DNA of 64,000 nt from Lachnospiraceae bacterium (GTDB lineage: Bacteria > Bacillota > Clostridia > Lachnospirales > Lachnospiraceae), in contig JAFZGJ010000005.1 in the NCBI GenBank assembly GCA_017555455.1, forward strand, positions 1-64,000. Direction: 5' to 3'. Positions 52,540 to 60,559 of the stretch are shown here, in pieces. How positions within the stretch are numbered: the stretch's first letter is position 1; each line of letters opens with the position of its first letter. The notes below the pieces were generated by a model. That model saw nothing but the letters and a program-made list of their open reading frames with translations. It was not told the DNA's origin and made no database searches. The position numbers and the translations under genes were made by a program.

Positions 52540-53694
52540 ATGAGAAAATTTGAGTTAATTGCACCATGTCATTTTGGACTGGAAGCAGTATTAAAAAAAG
52601 AAATAATTGATTTGGGATATGAAGTCAGCAAAGTAGAGGACGGTAGAGTGACCTTTCTTGGGGATGAGGAGGCCGTTTGCAGAGCGAATGTCTTTTTGCG
52701 TACAGCAGAGAGAGTTTTAATTAAGATTGGAAGCTTTTATGCCACTACTTTTGAAGAATTGTTTGATAAGACTAAGGAACTGCCATGGGAAGAATTTATT
52801 CCCGCAGATGGTAAGTTTTGGGTGGCAAAAGCAGCCAGTGTGAAGAGTAAATTATTTAGTCCTTCGGATATTCAATCCATTATGAAAAAAGCTATGGTAG
52901 AACGTTTGAAGAAGGTTTATGGAATTTCCTGGTTTGGGGAAACCGGTGCAAGCTATCCGTTGAGAGTGTTTTTGATGAAGGATGAGGTTACGGTTGGTTT
53001 GGATACTACCGGAGATTCCCTCCATAAGAGAGGCTATCGAAAGCTGACAGCCAAAGCTCCCATTGCGGAAAATCTGGCAGCAGCATTGATTATGTTGACT
53101 CCTTGGAGAGGGGACAGAATTCTGGTGGACCCGTTCTGCGGAAGCGGTACCTTTCCCATTGAAGCAGCTATGATGGCGGCAAATATGGCACCGGGTATGA
53201 ATCGGAGCTTTTTGGCAGAGGAATGGAAGAATTTGATTGCCAGAAAAGAATGGTACGATTGTATGGATGAGGCAAACGATTTGGTAGATTTGAAGGTGGA
53301 AACAGATATCCAGGGTTATGATATTGATCCGAAAATGGTGTCCATAGCCAGAGAAAATGCCCGTTTGGCCGGAGTGGAACATTTGATTCATTTTCAGACC
53401 AGAGGGGTGGAAGCATTAAGTCATCCGAAAAAATACGGATTTGTTATTACCAATCCGCCTTATGGAGAACGTTTGGAAGAAAAAGCCAACTTAAAGCCTT
53501 TATATGCTACCATAGGGGAACGTTTTAAGGCGCTGGACAGCTGGTCATTGTATATGATTACTGCTTATGAGAATGCAGAGGCTGATATGGGCTGTAAAGC
53601 AGATAAAAATCGTAAAATATATAATGGTATGATGAAAACCAGATTTTTACAGTTTCCGGGTCCCAAACCTCCCAGAAGAGAGAATAAGAAATAA
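52540..53694 (+). CDS. THUMP-domain class I SAM-dependent RNA methyltransferase (RlmL/YpsC type)
   Basis: A 384-residue protein. The N-terminal part (residues 1-160) holds a ferredoxin-like and THUMP domain that binds RNA; the C-terminal Rossmann domain has VDPFCGSGTFPIEAA for SAM binding and TNPPYGERL as the catalytic N6/N2-guanine motif. This is the architecture of YpsC and of the first half of E. coli RlmL, which methylates G2445 of 23S rRNA. The ATG is close to the terminator of the previous unit, with AGAAGTGT as a weak site. The next gene begins at the last base of its stop. Confidence 0.92.
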   Translation: MRKFELIAPCHFGLEAVLKKEIIDLGYEVSKVEDGRVTFLGDEEAVCRANVFLRTAERVLIKIGSFYATTFEELFDKTKELPWEEFIPADGKFWVAKAASVKSKLFSPSDIQSIMKKAMVERLKKVYGISWFGETGASYPLRVFLMKDEVTVGLDTTGDSLHKRGYRKLTAKAPIAENLAAALIMLTPWRGDRILVDPFCGSGTFPIEAAMMAANMAPGMNRSFLAEEWKNLIARKEWYDCMDEANDLVDLKVETDIQGYDIDPKMVSIARENARLAGVEHLIHFQTRGVEALSHPKKYGFVITNPPYGERLEEKANLKPLYATIGERFKALDSWSLYMITAYENAEADMGCKADKNRKIYNGMMKTRFLQFPGPKPPRRENKK

Positions 53695-54437
53695 TGAAGA
53701 AATTGTGGAAGATAACAATGCTGACCGGAATCATCTTTGGAATAGGATGTTTTTCGTTGATGGTAAGATATTCTGCAACAAAATCCGTGGTAATTACGGA
53801 GCAGCATGAGCTAAAGGGAGAAGGAAATCTTGAGCCTTTAATTGACAAAATTTTAGAAGAGAAGAAGAACTACGATTTTGTTGTTTTAATTAATGCTGCC
53901 CATGGTGGTGAGAATCAGGGGAATACCGTAAATGAACTGAGGGAAAAAGAGATTACCTTAGAAGTGGGTGTGGCTTTGGAAAAAATGTCGGAAGAGGGCG
54001 AAATCGGTTTTTTTATGATTCGTCAAGAGGATACGGATATTTCAAACGAAAACAGAGCTAATATGATTGAAAGAATACAACCCCATATGGTAGTTGACTT
54101 ACATGTAAATGCAGATGCAATGAATGAAAGAACCTTTGGAACTTCTGTTGTATATAATGAGCGTTTTTATCGTCCCGGGTTAACCAATGCCGGGATAGCG
54201 GATATTATGGAAAGAAATCTTGTAAAAGAGATTCAGGGGAAAGCCTTGGGAATTGTAGGAGATAAGCAGAATAAATATCCTCTTTTAAGTATGCTTCAAG
54301 TGCCTGCAGTAAGTGTGGAAATGGGATATTTAACCAATAAGCAGGAAGCAGATTTATTAAAGAAAGATAAATATCAGAAAAAAATTGCTTTGGGAATTTA
54401 CAAAGGTGTACAGGAAATCAGAAAAGAAATACAATAG
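53694..54437 (+). CDS. N-acetylmuramoyl-L-alanine amidase (Amidase_3)
   Basis: A 247-residue zinc amidase that cuts the peptide from muramic acid in the cell wall. Residues 7-28 form a signal anchor (ITMLTGIIFGIGCFSLMV). The zinc ligands are in NAAHGGENQG (His), NELREKEITLEV (Glu) and VDLHVNAD (His); the catalytic Glu is in VSVEMGYLTN. The first motif has NAAHGG in place of the usual DPGHGG. It may act in spore cortex or wall turnover, as CwlD does, but nothing nearby proves this. It overlaps the methyltransferase stop by one base. Confidence 0.9.
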   Translation: MKKLWKITMLTGIIFGIGCFSLMVRYSATKSVVITEQHELKGEGNLEPLIDKILEEKKNYDFVVLINAAHGGENQGNTVNELREKEITLEVGVALEKMSEEGEIGFFMIRQEDTDISNENRANMIERIQPHMVVDLHVNADAMNERTFGTSVVYNERFYRPGLTNAGIADIMERNLVKEIQGKALGIVGDKQNKYPLLSMLQVPAVSVEMGYLTNKQEADLLKKDKYQKKIALGIYKGVQEIRKEIQ

Positions 54438-54486
54438 AAACGAAACGGAACAGTGTTTTGAGAGAGCTGTAAATGAGGAGTATATT

Positions 54487-55086
54487 ATGGAAAAGAAGGT
54501 AATATTTGCTACTTCCAACGAAGGGAAAATGAAAGAAGTACAATCCATTTTGGAAGATTTGGGGATGGAAGTACTGTCTATGAAAGAAGCGGGATTGCAG
54601 GTAGATGTTGTGGAAGACGGTACTACCTTTGAAGAAAATGCTGTGATTAAAGCTACAGAAATTCAGAAAATGTGCGGCGAAATTGTTTTGGCGGATGATT
54701 CCGGTTTGGAAATAGATTATTTAAATAAAGAACCGGGGATTTATTCTGCCAGATATATGGGGGAAGATACTTCTTATGCCATAAAAAATCAGAATTTGAT
54801 TGACCGCTTGGAAGGTGTAGAGGATGAAAAAAGAACAGCACGGTTTGTATGTGCTATTGCAGCAGCGTTTCCGGACGGAACTGTAGAAGTAACAAGAGGG
54901 ACCATAGAAGGAAGAATCGGCTATGAAGAAAAAGGAAGTAATGGTTTTGGATATGACCCGATTTTTTATGTGCCGGAATATGGATGTACTACGGCAGAGC
55001 TTTCTTTGGAGCAGAAAAATGAGGCAAGCCACAGAGGAAAAGCACTGCGCTTAATGAAAGAAATTATAAAAACAAAGAGTTGTTAG
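54487..55086 (+). CDS. rdgB: XTP/dITP diphosphatase (RdgB/HAM1)
   Basis: A 199-residue pyrophosphatase that clears non-canonical purine triphosphates. It has FATSNEGKMKEV at the N-terminus, LADDSGLEIDYL with the catalytic Asp, FGYDPIFYVPE and SHRGKALR. The ATG at 54487 follows GAGGAGTATATT; an in-frame ATG at 54385 lies within the amidase gene and is rejected. The MJ0936-type phosphoesterase follows 14 bp later, a pairing common in Firmicutes. Confidence 0.96.
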   Translation: MEKKVIFATSNEGKMKEVQSILEDLGMEVLSMKEAGLQVDVVEDGTTFEENAVIKATEIQKMCGEIVLADDSGLEIDYLNKEPGIYSARYMGEDTSYAIKNQNLIDRLEGVEDEKRTARFVCAIAAAFPDGTVEVTRGTIEGRIGYEEKGSNGFGYDPIFYVPEYGCTTAELSLEQKNEASHRGKALRLMKEIIKTKSC

Positions 55087-55100
55087 TGAGGGAAAATTAA

Positions 55101-55580
55101 GTGAAAATTCTGATTGTCAGCGATACCCATGGAAGAAACGATGATTTTCTGGAACTGATAGAAAACAGCGAAAAATTCGATATGGTAATTCACTGTGGAG
55201 ATGTAGAAGGTAGTGAGTACTTAATTTCTACAGCCACAGGATGTAAAACCGTGATTGTGCAGGGAAACAATGATTTTTTCACGGACCTGCCCAGAGAAGT
55301 GGTTGTAAAGATTGGAAAATACAATGCTTTGGTGACCCATGGTCATACCTATTATGTCAATATGAGTTATGATCATTTGGTGAGAGAAGCCAAGCAGAGG
55401 AAAATGGATATTGTAATTTATGGTCATACCCATCGTCCGGTAATTGATAAACAAAATGGGATTTTGGTTTTGAATCCGGGTAGTCTTACATATCCCCGTC
55501 AGGAAGGCAGAAAATACACCTATATTATTGCGGAAGTGGATGAAAGCGGTGAGGTGGAATGTAGGCTGCATCATTTATAA
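55101..55580 (+). CDS. yfcE: YfcE/MJ0936 family metallophosphoesterase
   Basis: A 159-residue phosphodiesterase with the calcineurin-like metal motifs SDTHGRNDDFLE, HCGDVEG, GNNDFF, VTHGHTYY and YGHTHRPV in order. It starts with GTG at 55101, with GAGGGAAAATTA upstream. It is the last gene before the tRNA cluster. The physiological substrate in this family is not settled. Confidence 0.94.
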   Translation: MKILIVSDTHGRNDDFLELIENSEKFDMVIHCGDVEGSEYLISTATGCKTVIVQGNNDFFTDLPREVVVKIGKYNALVTHGHTYYVNMSYDHLVREAKQRKMDIVIYGHTHRPVIDKQNGILVLNPGSLTYPRQEGRKYTYIIAEVDESGEVECRLHHL

Positions 55581-55714
55581 CTATTATGTGGCGTAACGGG
55601 GAATAAAAAATAAAAATTGTGAAAAAATATTTCTTTTTAATCATCGGATAAAAGGTGTGAAATCAAGGGTTTGCTGTTGGTTGTAAAAAAAATAAAAAAA
55701 GTTTAAAAAAAGTG

Positions 55715-55743
55715 TTGACATTGCTTTTGGTTTGTAATATACT
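55715..55743 (+). promoter_or_regulatory. Promoter of the tRNA cluster
   Basis: Perfect TTGACA (55715-55720), 17-base spacer, TATACT (55738-55743), one base off consensus overall. Confidence 0.85.
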
Positions 55744-55786
55744 ACGTTTTGTGCTGAGGCAGTAACAACAGCACAACAACAGAAAA

Positions 55787-55861
55787 CGGGGTGTGGCTCA
55801 GCTTGGCTAGAGCGCCTGGTTTGGGACCAGGAGGTCGCAGGTTCGAATCCTGTCACCCCGA
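55787..55861 (+). tRNA. tRNA-Pro (anticodon TGG)
   Basis: Acceptor CGGGGTG/CACCCCG, anticodon arm CCTGG-TTTGGGA-CCAGG and T loop GTTCGAATC. 75 bases; CCA is not encoded. Confidence 0.96.
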
Positions 55862-55871
55862 CTTAGTATAT

Positions 55872-55942
55872 GCGGGTGTAGTTCAATGGTAGAACACTAG
55901 CCTTCCAAGCTAGATACGTGGGTTCGATTCCCATCACCCGCT
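55872..55942 (+). tRNA. tRNA-Gly (anticodon TCC)
   Basis: Acceptor GCGGGTG/CACCCGC, anticodon arm CTAGC-CTTCCAA-GCTAG and T loop GTTCGATTC. 71 bases; CCA is not encoded. Confidence 0.96.
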
Positions 55943-55978
55943 TTTAAGTTGCCAAAAGGCAATTTAAAGCAAAAATGT

Positions 55979-56052
<74 letters not shown>

Positions 56053-56083
56053 TTGTGAGATATGAGTTTACTCATCTCAATAT

Positions 56084-56158
56084 GGTGGGTATAGCGCAGT
56101 TGGTTAGCGCGCCAGATTGTGGCTCTGGAGGCCCTGGGTTCGAATCCCAGTATCCACC
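56084..56158 (+). tRNA. tRNA-His (anticodon GTG)
   Basis: Acceptor GTGGGTA/TATCCAC with the extra G at -1 (56084) facing C73 (56158), the identity pair of tRNA-His. Anticodon arm CCAGA-TTGTGGC-TCTGG. Confidence 0.96.
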
Positions 56159-56197
56159 TTTGGCATGCGTCCAAAGTGTCACGCCAAGTGTCAACAT

Positions 56198-56269
56198 AGG
56201 GCTATCGCCAAGCGGTAAGGCACAGCACTTTGACTGCTGCACTCGCTGGTTCGAATCCAGCTAGCCCTG
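56198..56269 (+). tRNA. tRNA-Gln (anticodon TTG)
   Basis: Acceptor AGGGCTA/TAGCCCT, anticodon arm CAGCA-CTTTGAC-TGCTG. 72 bases. It is the substrate of the GlnRS encoded at 27864. Confidence 0.95.
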
Positions 56270-56300
56270 TTAGGGTGTTTTACCACTCAATATAGTAAAT

Positions 56301-56373
56301 GGGATATTAGCTCAGTCGGTAGAGCACTTGACTTTTAATCAAGTTGTCCGGGGTTCGAATCCCCGATGTCTCA
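56301..56373 (+). tRNA. tRNA-Lys (anticodon TTT)
   Basis: Acceptor GGGATAT/ATGTCTC with two G-U pairs, anticodon arm CTTGA-CTTTTAA-TCAAG. 73 bases; CCA is not encoded. Confidence 0.94.
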
Positions 56374-56381
56374 TGAAAGAA

Positions 56382-56407
56382 AAACATCATGTAAATGATG
56401 TTTTTTT
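56382..56407 (+). terminator. Terminator of the tRNA cluster
   Basis: AAACATCAT/ATGATGTTT with a 4-base loop, then TTTTG. Confidence 0.85.
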
Positions 56408-56463
56408 GTTTTAAACAGAAATAATAGAATTAAATGCATATAATACATTAGGTAGGTGATTTT

Positions 56464-57207
56464 ATGAATATGGTCTTATTAACAGCGGTGGGAGTCGGAG
56501 GCGCAACCGTAATGGGAGCGTTGATTGGATTTTTGTTTCAGGGGCTATCCCATAAATTTTCAGATATTATATTATCCTTTGCAGCAGGAGTCATGCTGGC
56601 GGCAGCAGTGTTAGGGTTGATTTTGCCGTCTTTGGAATACGGGAATATATGGATTACCATAGCAGGGATTTTTGCAGGCTCCGTTTTTTTAAACTTGGTG
56701 GATAAACTGGTTCCTCATCTTCATAGTATGGCGGGAGGGGACATAGAGAGTCACAATAATGCAAAGTTAAACAAGGTACTTTTATTTGTGCTTGCCATTG
56801 CCATACATAATTTACCGGAAGGAATTGCGGCAGGAGTAGGATTTGGAACCGGTGATGTGTCTCATGCTATGATGATTGCTGCAGGAATTGCGTTACAGAA
56901 TATTCCGGAAGGAATTGTAATTATTGCACCCATGCTTTCTGCAGGGGTAAGTAAAGGCAGAACCTTTGCCATAGCTATGTTAACAGGAATTGTGGAGGTG
57001 GTAGGAACCATAGTGGGTTATTCGGCGGTAGGAATTGCTTCCGCAATCCTTCCTTTTGCTTTAAGCTTTGCCGGAGGAACCATGCTTTACATTATCAGTG
57101 ATGAAATGATTCCCGAAACCCATGCCCATGGAGAAGAGCGGGGAGCTACATATGCCTTGCTGGTGGGATTCTGTTTGATGCTTTTTATGGATACTATGTT
57201 AGGTTAA
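56464..57207 (+). CDS. ZIP family metal transporter
   Basis: A 247-residue membrane protein with eight helices. The metal path is formed by HNLPEGIAAGVGFG in TM4 and LQNIPEGIVII in TM5, both typical of ZIP (ZupT) proteins. The loop after TM3 is short with His residues (LVPHLHSMAGGDIESHNN), a possible metal site. It probably imports zinc or a related divalent metal. GGTAGGTGATTTT precedes the ATG. It stands alone between the tRNAs and the glucokinase gene. Confidence 0.92.
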   Translation: MNMVLLTAVGVGGATVMGALIGFLFQGLSHKFSDIILSFAAGVMLAAAVLGLILPSLEYGNIWITIAGIFAGSVFLNLVDKLVPHLHSMAGGDIESHNNAKLNKVLLFVLAIAIHNLPEGIAAGVGFGTGDVSHAMMIAAGIALQNIPEGIVIIAPMLSAGVSKGRTFAIAMLTGIVEVVGTIVGYSAVGIASAILPFALSFAGGTMLYIISDEMIPETHAHGEERGATYALLVGFCLMLFMDTMLG

Positions 57208-57338
57208 GAATATGCTTCATTGTGAAAAACAGTGAAGCATATTTTTATATCCAAGGAACCGGTAAGAAAATAATATTGTATTCTTGGGAAAAGTCTGATA
57301 AATTTATAGATAGAAAAATAAAGAAGGGGGACACGAAA

Positions 57339-58277
57339 ATGAAATATTGTTTTGGTGTTGACATTGGTGGAACTACCGTTAAGCTGGGTATTTTTGAAGA
57401 AGAAGGTAAGGATATTGATAAATGGGAAATTCCTACAGATACAGAAAATGAAGGTGTAAGAATTTTACCGGATATTGCAGAATCCATTAAAGCAAAAATG
57501 GAAGAGCATAATATGACAAAAGAAGATATTATCGGTGTTGGTGTTGGTGTTCCTGCGCCTGTAACAGCGGAAGGTGTTGTAAACGGAACTGCCAATCTTG
57601 GTTGGAAATATAAAGAAGTAACCAAAGAAATGGAAGAATTAACAGGACTTCCTGTAGTAGTTGGTAATGACGCTAACGTGGCAGCCCTTGGCGAAATGTG
57701 GCAGGGGGGCGGTAAAGGTCAGAAAAACATGGTTATGATTACTCTTGGTACGGGAGTAGGAAGCGGATTTATTGTAAATGGTAAATTGATTGTTGGTGAA
57801 CATGGTGCCGGCGGTGAAGGTGGACATGTAACTGTAGATTATGACGAAACAGATTGCTGCGGATGTGGTAAAAAAGGATGTTTGGAACAGTATGCATCTG
57901 CAACCGGTATTGTAAGACTGGCTAAGAAAACATTAGCAAAAAACAATAAAGCGACTGTATTAAATGCAGACACTGTAACAGCAAAAGATGTATGGGATGC
58001 TGTAAAAGCCGGAGATGAAGTTGCAATTGAAGTTGCGGAATTATTCGGAAGTTACTTGGGAAAAGGTTTAGCGATTATGGCAACTATCTCCGATCCCGCC
58101 ATCTTTGTAATTGGTGGTGGAGTTTCCAAAGCAGGGGATGTTTTGTTATCCTATGTAGAAAAGAACTTCAAAGAAAGAGCTTTCTTTGCAAATAAAAATG
58201 TAGAATTTGCATTAGCTTCTTTAGGAAATGATGCTGGTATTATTGGTGCAGCGAAATTAGCACTAGATAATCAGTAA
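57339..58277 (+). CDS. glcK: ROK family glucokinase
   Basis: A 312-residue cytoplasmic kinase that phosphorylates glucose. The N-terminal phosphate motif is GVDIGGTTVKLG, followed by GVGVPAPV, GNDANVAALGEMW (catalytic Asp), TLGTGVGSG and the zinc-binding ROK signature CGCGKKGCLEQYASATG. The ATG at 57339 follows AAGGGGGACACG; an in-frame start at 57222 would add 39 residues that run over the leader. Glucose from LacLM is one likely source of substrate. The nucleotidyltransferase gene follows 36 bp later. Confidence 0.93.
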   Translation: MKYCFGVDIGGTTVKLGIFEEEGKDIDKWEIPTDTENEGVRILPDIAESIKAKMEEHNMTKEDIIGVGVGVPAPVTAEGVVNGTANLGWKYKEVTKEMEELTGLPVVVGNDANVAALGEMWQGGGKGQKNMVMITLGTGVGSGFIVNGKLIVGEHGAGGEGGHVTVDYDETDCCGCGKKGCLEQYASATGIVRLAKKTLAKNNKATVLNADTVTAKDVWDAVKAGDEVAIEVAELFGSYLGKGLAIMATISDPAIFVIGGGVSKAGDVLLSYVEKNFKERAFFANKNVEFALASLGNDAGIIGAAKLALDNQ

Positions 58278-58313
58278 GTCCTATTATGGACAAAAAAGGA
58301 GAAAAATAAGATT

Positions 58314-59234
58314 ATGAAAAAACCGGTATTAGTAATTATGGCAGCGGGAATGGGAAGCAGATATGGCGGTTTGAAACAGATTGATAAAATTGATGCGGCC
58401 GGACATATTATTATGGATTTTTCCATTTTTGATGCAAAAAGAGCAGGCTTTGAAAAAGTTGTGTTTATTATTAAAAGAGAAAATTTGGAATTGTTTAAGG
58501 AAGTCATCGGTGATGCAGTTTCTGCACAGATGGAAGTAGCCTTTGCATTCCAGGATATCAATAACGTTCCAAAAGGTTTTGAAGTTCCGGCGGAAAGAGT
58601 AAAGCCTTGGGGAACTGCTCATGCGGTATTAAGCTGTATTGATGAAGTGAATGGACCATTTGCAGTTATTAACGCAGATGATTATTACGGAGTAGAAGCA
58701 TTCAAAGTAATCTATGACTTCTTAAGCACACATGAAGATGATGATAAATACCGTTATGCTATGGTAGGCTACGAAGTAGGAAAAACAGTAACAGACAATG
58801 GTTACGTATCCCGTGGTGTTTGTGAAGTTAATGAAAAGCAGGAATTAATATCTGTAACAGAAAGAACCAGAATTGAGAAAAAAGAAGACGGTATTGCTTT
58901 CACAGAAGATGATGGAGCAACTTGGGAATATCTTGATAGCAAGACACCGGTTTCTATGAACATGTGGGGATTTACTAACAGTATTTTACAGGAAATCAAG
59001 AGTAGATTTCCGGCATTTTTAGAAGAAGGATTAAAAACAAATCCTTTGAAATGTGAATGCTATTTACCGGCAGTGGTAAGTGAACTTCTGGCAGAAGATA
59101 AAGCTACCGTAACCGTATTACAGTCTCATGACCAGTGGCATGGTGTTACCTACAAAGAAGATAAACCTGTAGTGGTAAAAGCGATTCAGGATTTAAAGGA
59201 TAGCGGATTGTATCCGGAGTATCTGTGGAAATAA
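58314..59234 (+). CDS. Sugar nucleotidyltransferase family protein
   Basis: A 306-residue protein of the NTP_transferase group. MAAGMGSRYGGLKQ is the nucleotide-binding signature at residue 9; KPWGTAHAVLS and VINADDYYG (metal Asp) follow. It is not a standard UTP-glucose or glucose-1-P thymidylyltransferase: the signature is GMGSRYGGLKQ rather than GxGTRxxPxT. The substrate is unknown; its place next to glucokinase suggests hexose phosphate. AAAAAGGAGAAAAATAAG precedes the ATG. It is followed by a strong terminator. Confidence 0.85.
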   Translation: MKKPVLVIMAAGMGSRYGGLKQIDKIDAAGHIIMDFSIFDAKRAGFEKVVFIIKRENLELFKEVIGDAVSAQMEVAFAFQDINNVPKGFEVPAERVKPWGTAHAVLSCIDEVNGPFAVINADDYYGVEAFKVIYDFLSTHEDDDKYRYAMVGYEVGKTVTDNGYVSRGVCEVNEKQELISVTERTRIEKKEDGIAFTEDDGATWEYLDSKTPVSMNMWGFTNSILQEIKSRFPAFLEEGLKTNPLKCECYLPAVVSELLAEDKATVTVLQSHDQWHGVTYKEDKPVVVKAIQDLKDSGLYPEYLWK

Positions 59235-59249
59235 AAAAAGAAAATCAGG

Positions 59250-59290
59250 ACTGTCACAAAATTTGTTTTAAATTTTGTGACAGTTTTTTA
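59250..59290 (+). terminator. Rho-independent terminator, 15-bp stem
   Basis: ACTGTCACAAAATTT/AAATTTTGTGACAGT, perfect, with a 5-base loop, then TTTTTT. It ends the glucokinase pair. Confidence 0.92.
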
Positions 59291-59334
59291 TTTTTAGATT
59301 TTGCAGGTAATGTCAGGCCTATAATGTAGATTTA

Positions 59335-60177
59335 TTACGATTCCCGACGGCTTTGTTTCCGGAACTCTGTAGGAGACATTCCTTTTTGCTTTCTGAAAAT
59401 CTGGGCAAAATAGCTGGAAGAAGAAAATCCGGTAGTGTTGCTGATCAGGGACAAGGAAAAATCGGTAGTTCTAAGTAAGTGCTCTGCTTCTTCCAGGCGT
59501 TTGGAAATCAAATAGTTAATAGGAGAAACACCATATTCTTCCGTAAAGGCATGGGCAAGGTGGTATTTACTTACATGGCAGACTTCTGCCAGTTGGTCTA
59601 AGGTAATATTTTCCTGATAATGAGAATCTATGTAACGCTTAGCCACACCGCATAACCGGCTGGCCTTTTTGCTTACCGGCGTCAGCATAGTGGAAAAGTT
59701 GGTCTGTCGGCCCAAAAGTACTATGAGAATTTCCATTAAATCCTGACAGATAATTTCATATCCGGGTTTTTGATACTCAATTTCGGAAAGCATATTCTGA
59801 AGATGATGGAGTATGGTGTCTTTAATATTCCTAAAATTAATGATACAAAAGTTGGTATTGTCCTCCTCCGTAGAGGCGGTTAATTCCAGACCTTCTACTC
59901 CTAAAACAATATACCTTAAAGGAGAAGCATTTAAACTCACTTCTGTATGTAAAACATTGGGGTTTACAATAACCAAATCATTCACAGATACGGGATAAGT
60001 TTTATTTTCAATTAAAAATTGTCCCTGGCCTTCAATTACGTAAAATAATTCGGAACAGTTGTGGGTATGCTGTACACTGTGCCAGTCACCACCGTATTTG
60101 GCAGAGCTGATATATAAAAGTTTTGCTGTTTTCCGGAGAGAATTTCCTTGGATTAATTCGTATTTGTTATTGCTCAT
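59335..60177 (-). CDS. AraC family transcriptional regulator
   Basis: A 280-residue regulator with an N-terminal cupin (HNCSELFYVIEGQGQFLI, NDLVIVNPNVLHTEV) and two C-terminal HTH units (TLDQLAEVCHVSKYHLAHAF and SLISNTTGFSSSSYFAQIF) ending in MSPTEFRK. GAGGAGCCGGGC precedes the ATG. It is divergent from the sugar ABC transporter genes, with 383 bp between, and most likely controls them. The inducer is unknown. Confidence 0.9.
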   Translation of the reverse strand: MSNNKYELIQGNSLRKTAKLLYISSAKYGGDWHSVQHTHNCSELFYVIEGQGQFLIENKTYPVSVNDLVIVNPNVLHTEVSLNASPLRYIVLGVEGLELTASTEEDNTNFCIINFRNIKDTILHHLQNMLSEIEYQKPGYEIICQDLMEILIVLLGRQTNFSTMLTPVSKKASRLCGVAKRYIDSHYQENITLDQLAEVCHVSKYHLAHAFTEEYGVSPINYLISKRLEEAEHLLRTTDFSLSLISNTTGFSSSSYFAQIFRKQKGMSPTEFRKQSRRES

Positions 60178-60296
60178 AATTGCCCGGCTCCTCTAAAAAA
60201 TATCTTTGTAATTTTATAAGATAAAATGTTATTTTCTTGCTTGAAATCCTACATAAATATAACAAGATAATTATAACAATAAAAAAATATTCATTC

Positions 60297-60326
60297 AATA
60301 TATTTACATATTAGGGGAATATATTT
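60297..60326. promoter_or_regulatory. Direct repeat in the AraC-ABC intergenic region
   Basis: AATATATTT occurs at 60297-60305 and 60318-60326, a 21-bp period as in the two other AraC-linked regions. It is AT-only, so chance is harder to exclude than for 11534. Confidence 0.35.
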
Positions 60327-60474
60327 TCTTTTGGTTATGTAAGGTTAATAAAATAAACAAAAATTGGAGAACGAAAATGGGTAAAATGCACAATGAAAGG
60401 AAAACGATTTCTAAAAAAGTGTGGAAAAAACTATAAAAACCGCAAGATATATAAAAAAGATAGCAATAATAAAC

Positions 60475-60502
60475 TTGAACCAATTTTCAGAAAAGATATA
60501 CT
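60475..60502 (+). promoter_or_regulatory. Promoter of the sugar ABC operon
   Basis: TTGAAC (60475-60480), 16-base spacer, TATACT (60497-60502), 58 bases before the ATG. Confidence 0.65.
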
Positions 60503-60559
60503 AAAAAATACAGAGGCAAATTACGTTATTTGCTTTAGAAAAAAGGAGGAAATATAATC

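Larger units (their letters stand above)
60178..60559. other. Intergenic region between AraC gene and sugar-binding protein gene
   Basis: This 382-base AT-rich stretch holds the direct repeat at 60297, a promoter at 60475 and a possible 19-codon frame at 60377-60436 (MGKMHNERK...). The frame has GGAG before its ATG and a very basic product, but nothing else supports it. No RNA gene is seen. Confidence 0.4.

Noticed and set aside
60377..60436. 19-codon basic frame upstream of the sugar-binding protein
   Set aside because: It lies upstream of the operon promoter at 60475 and only a GGAG supports it; kept as a note in the intergenic entry.
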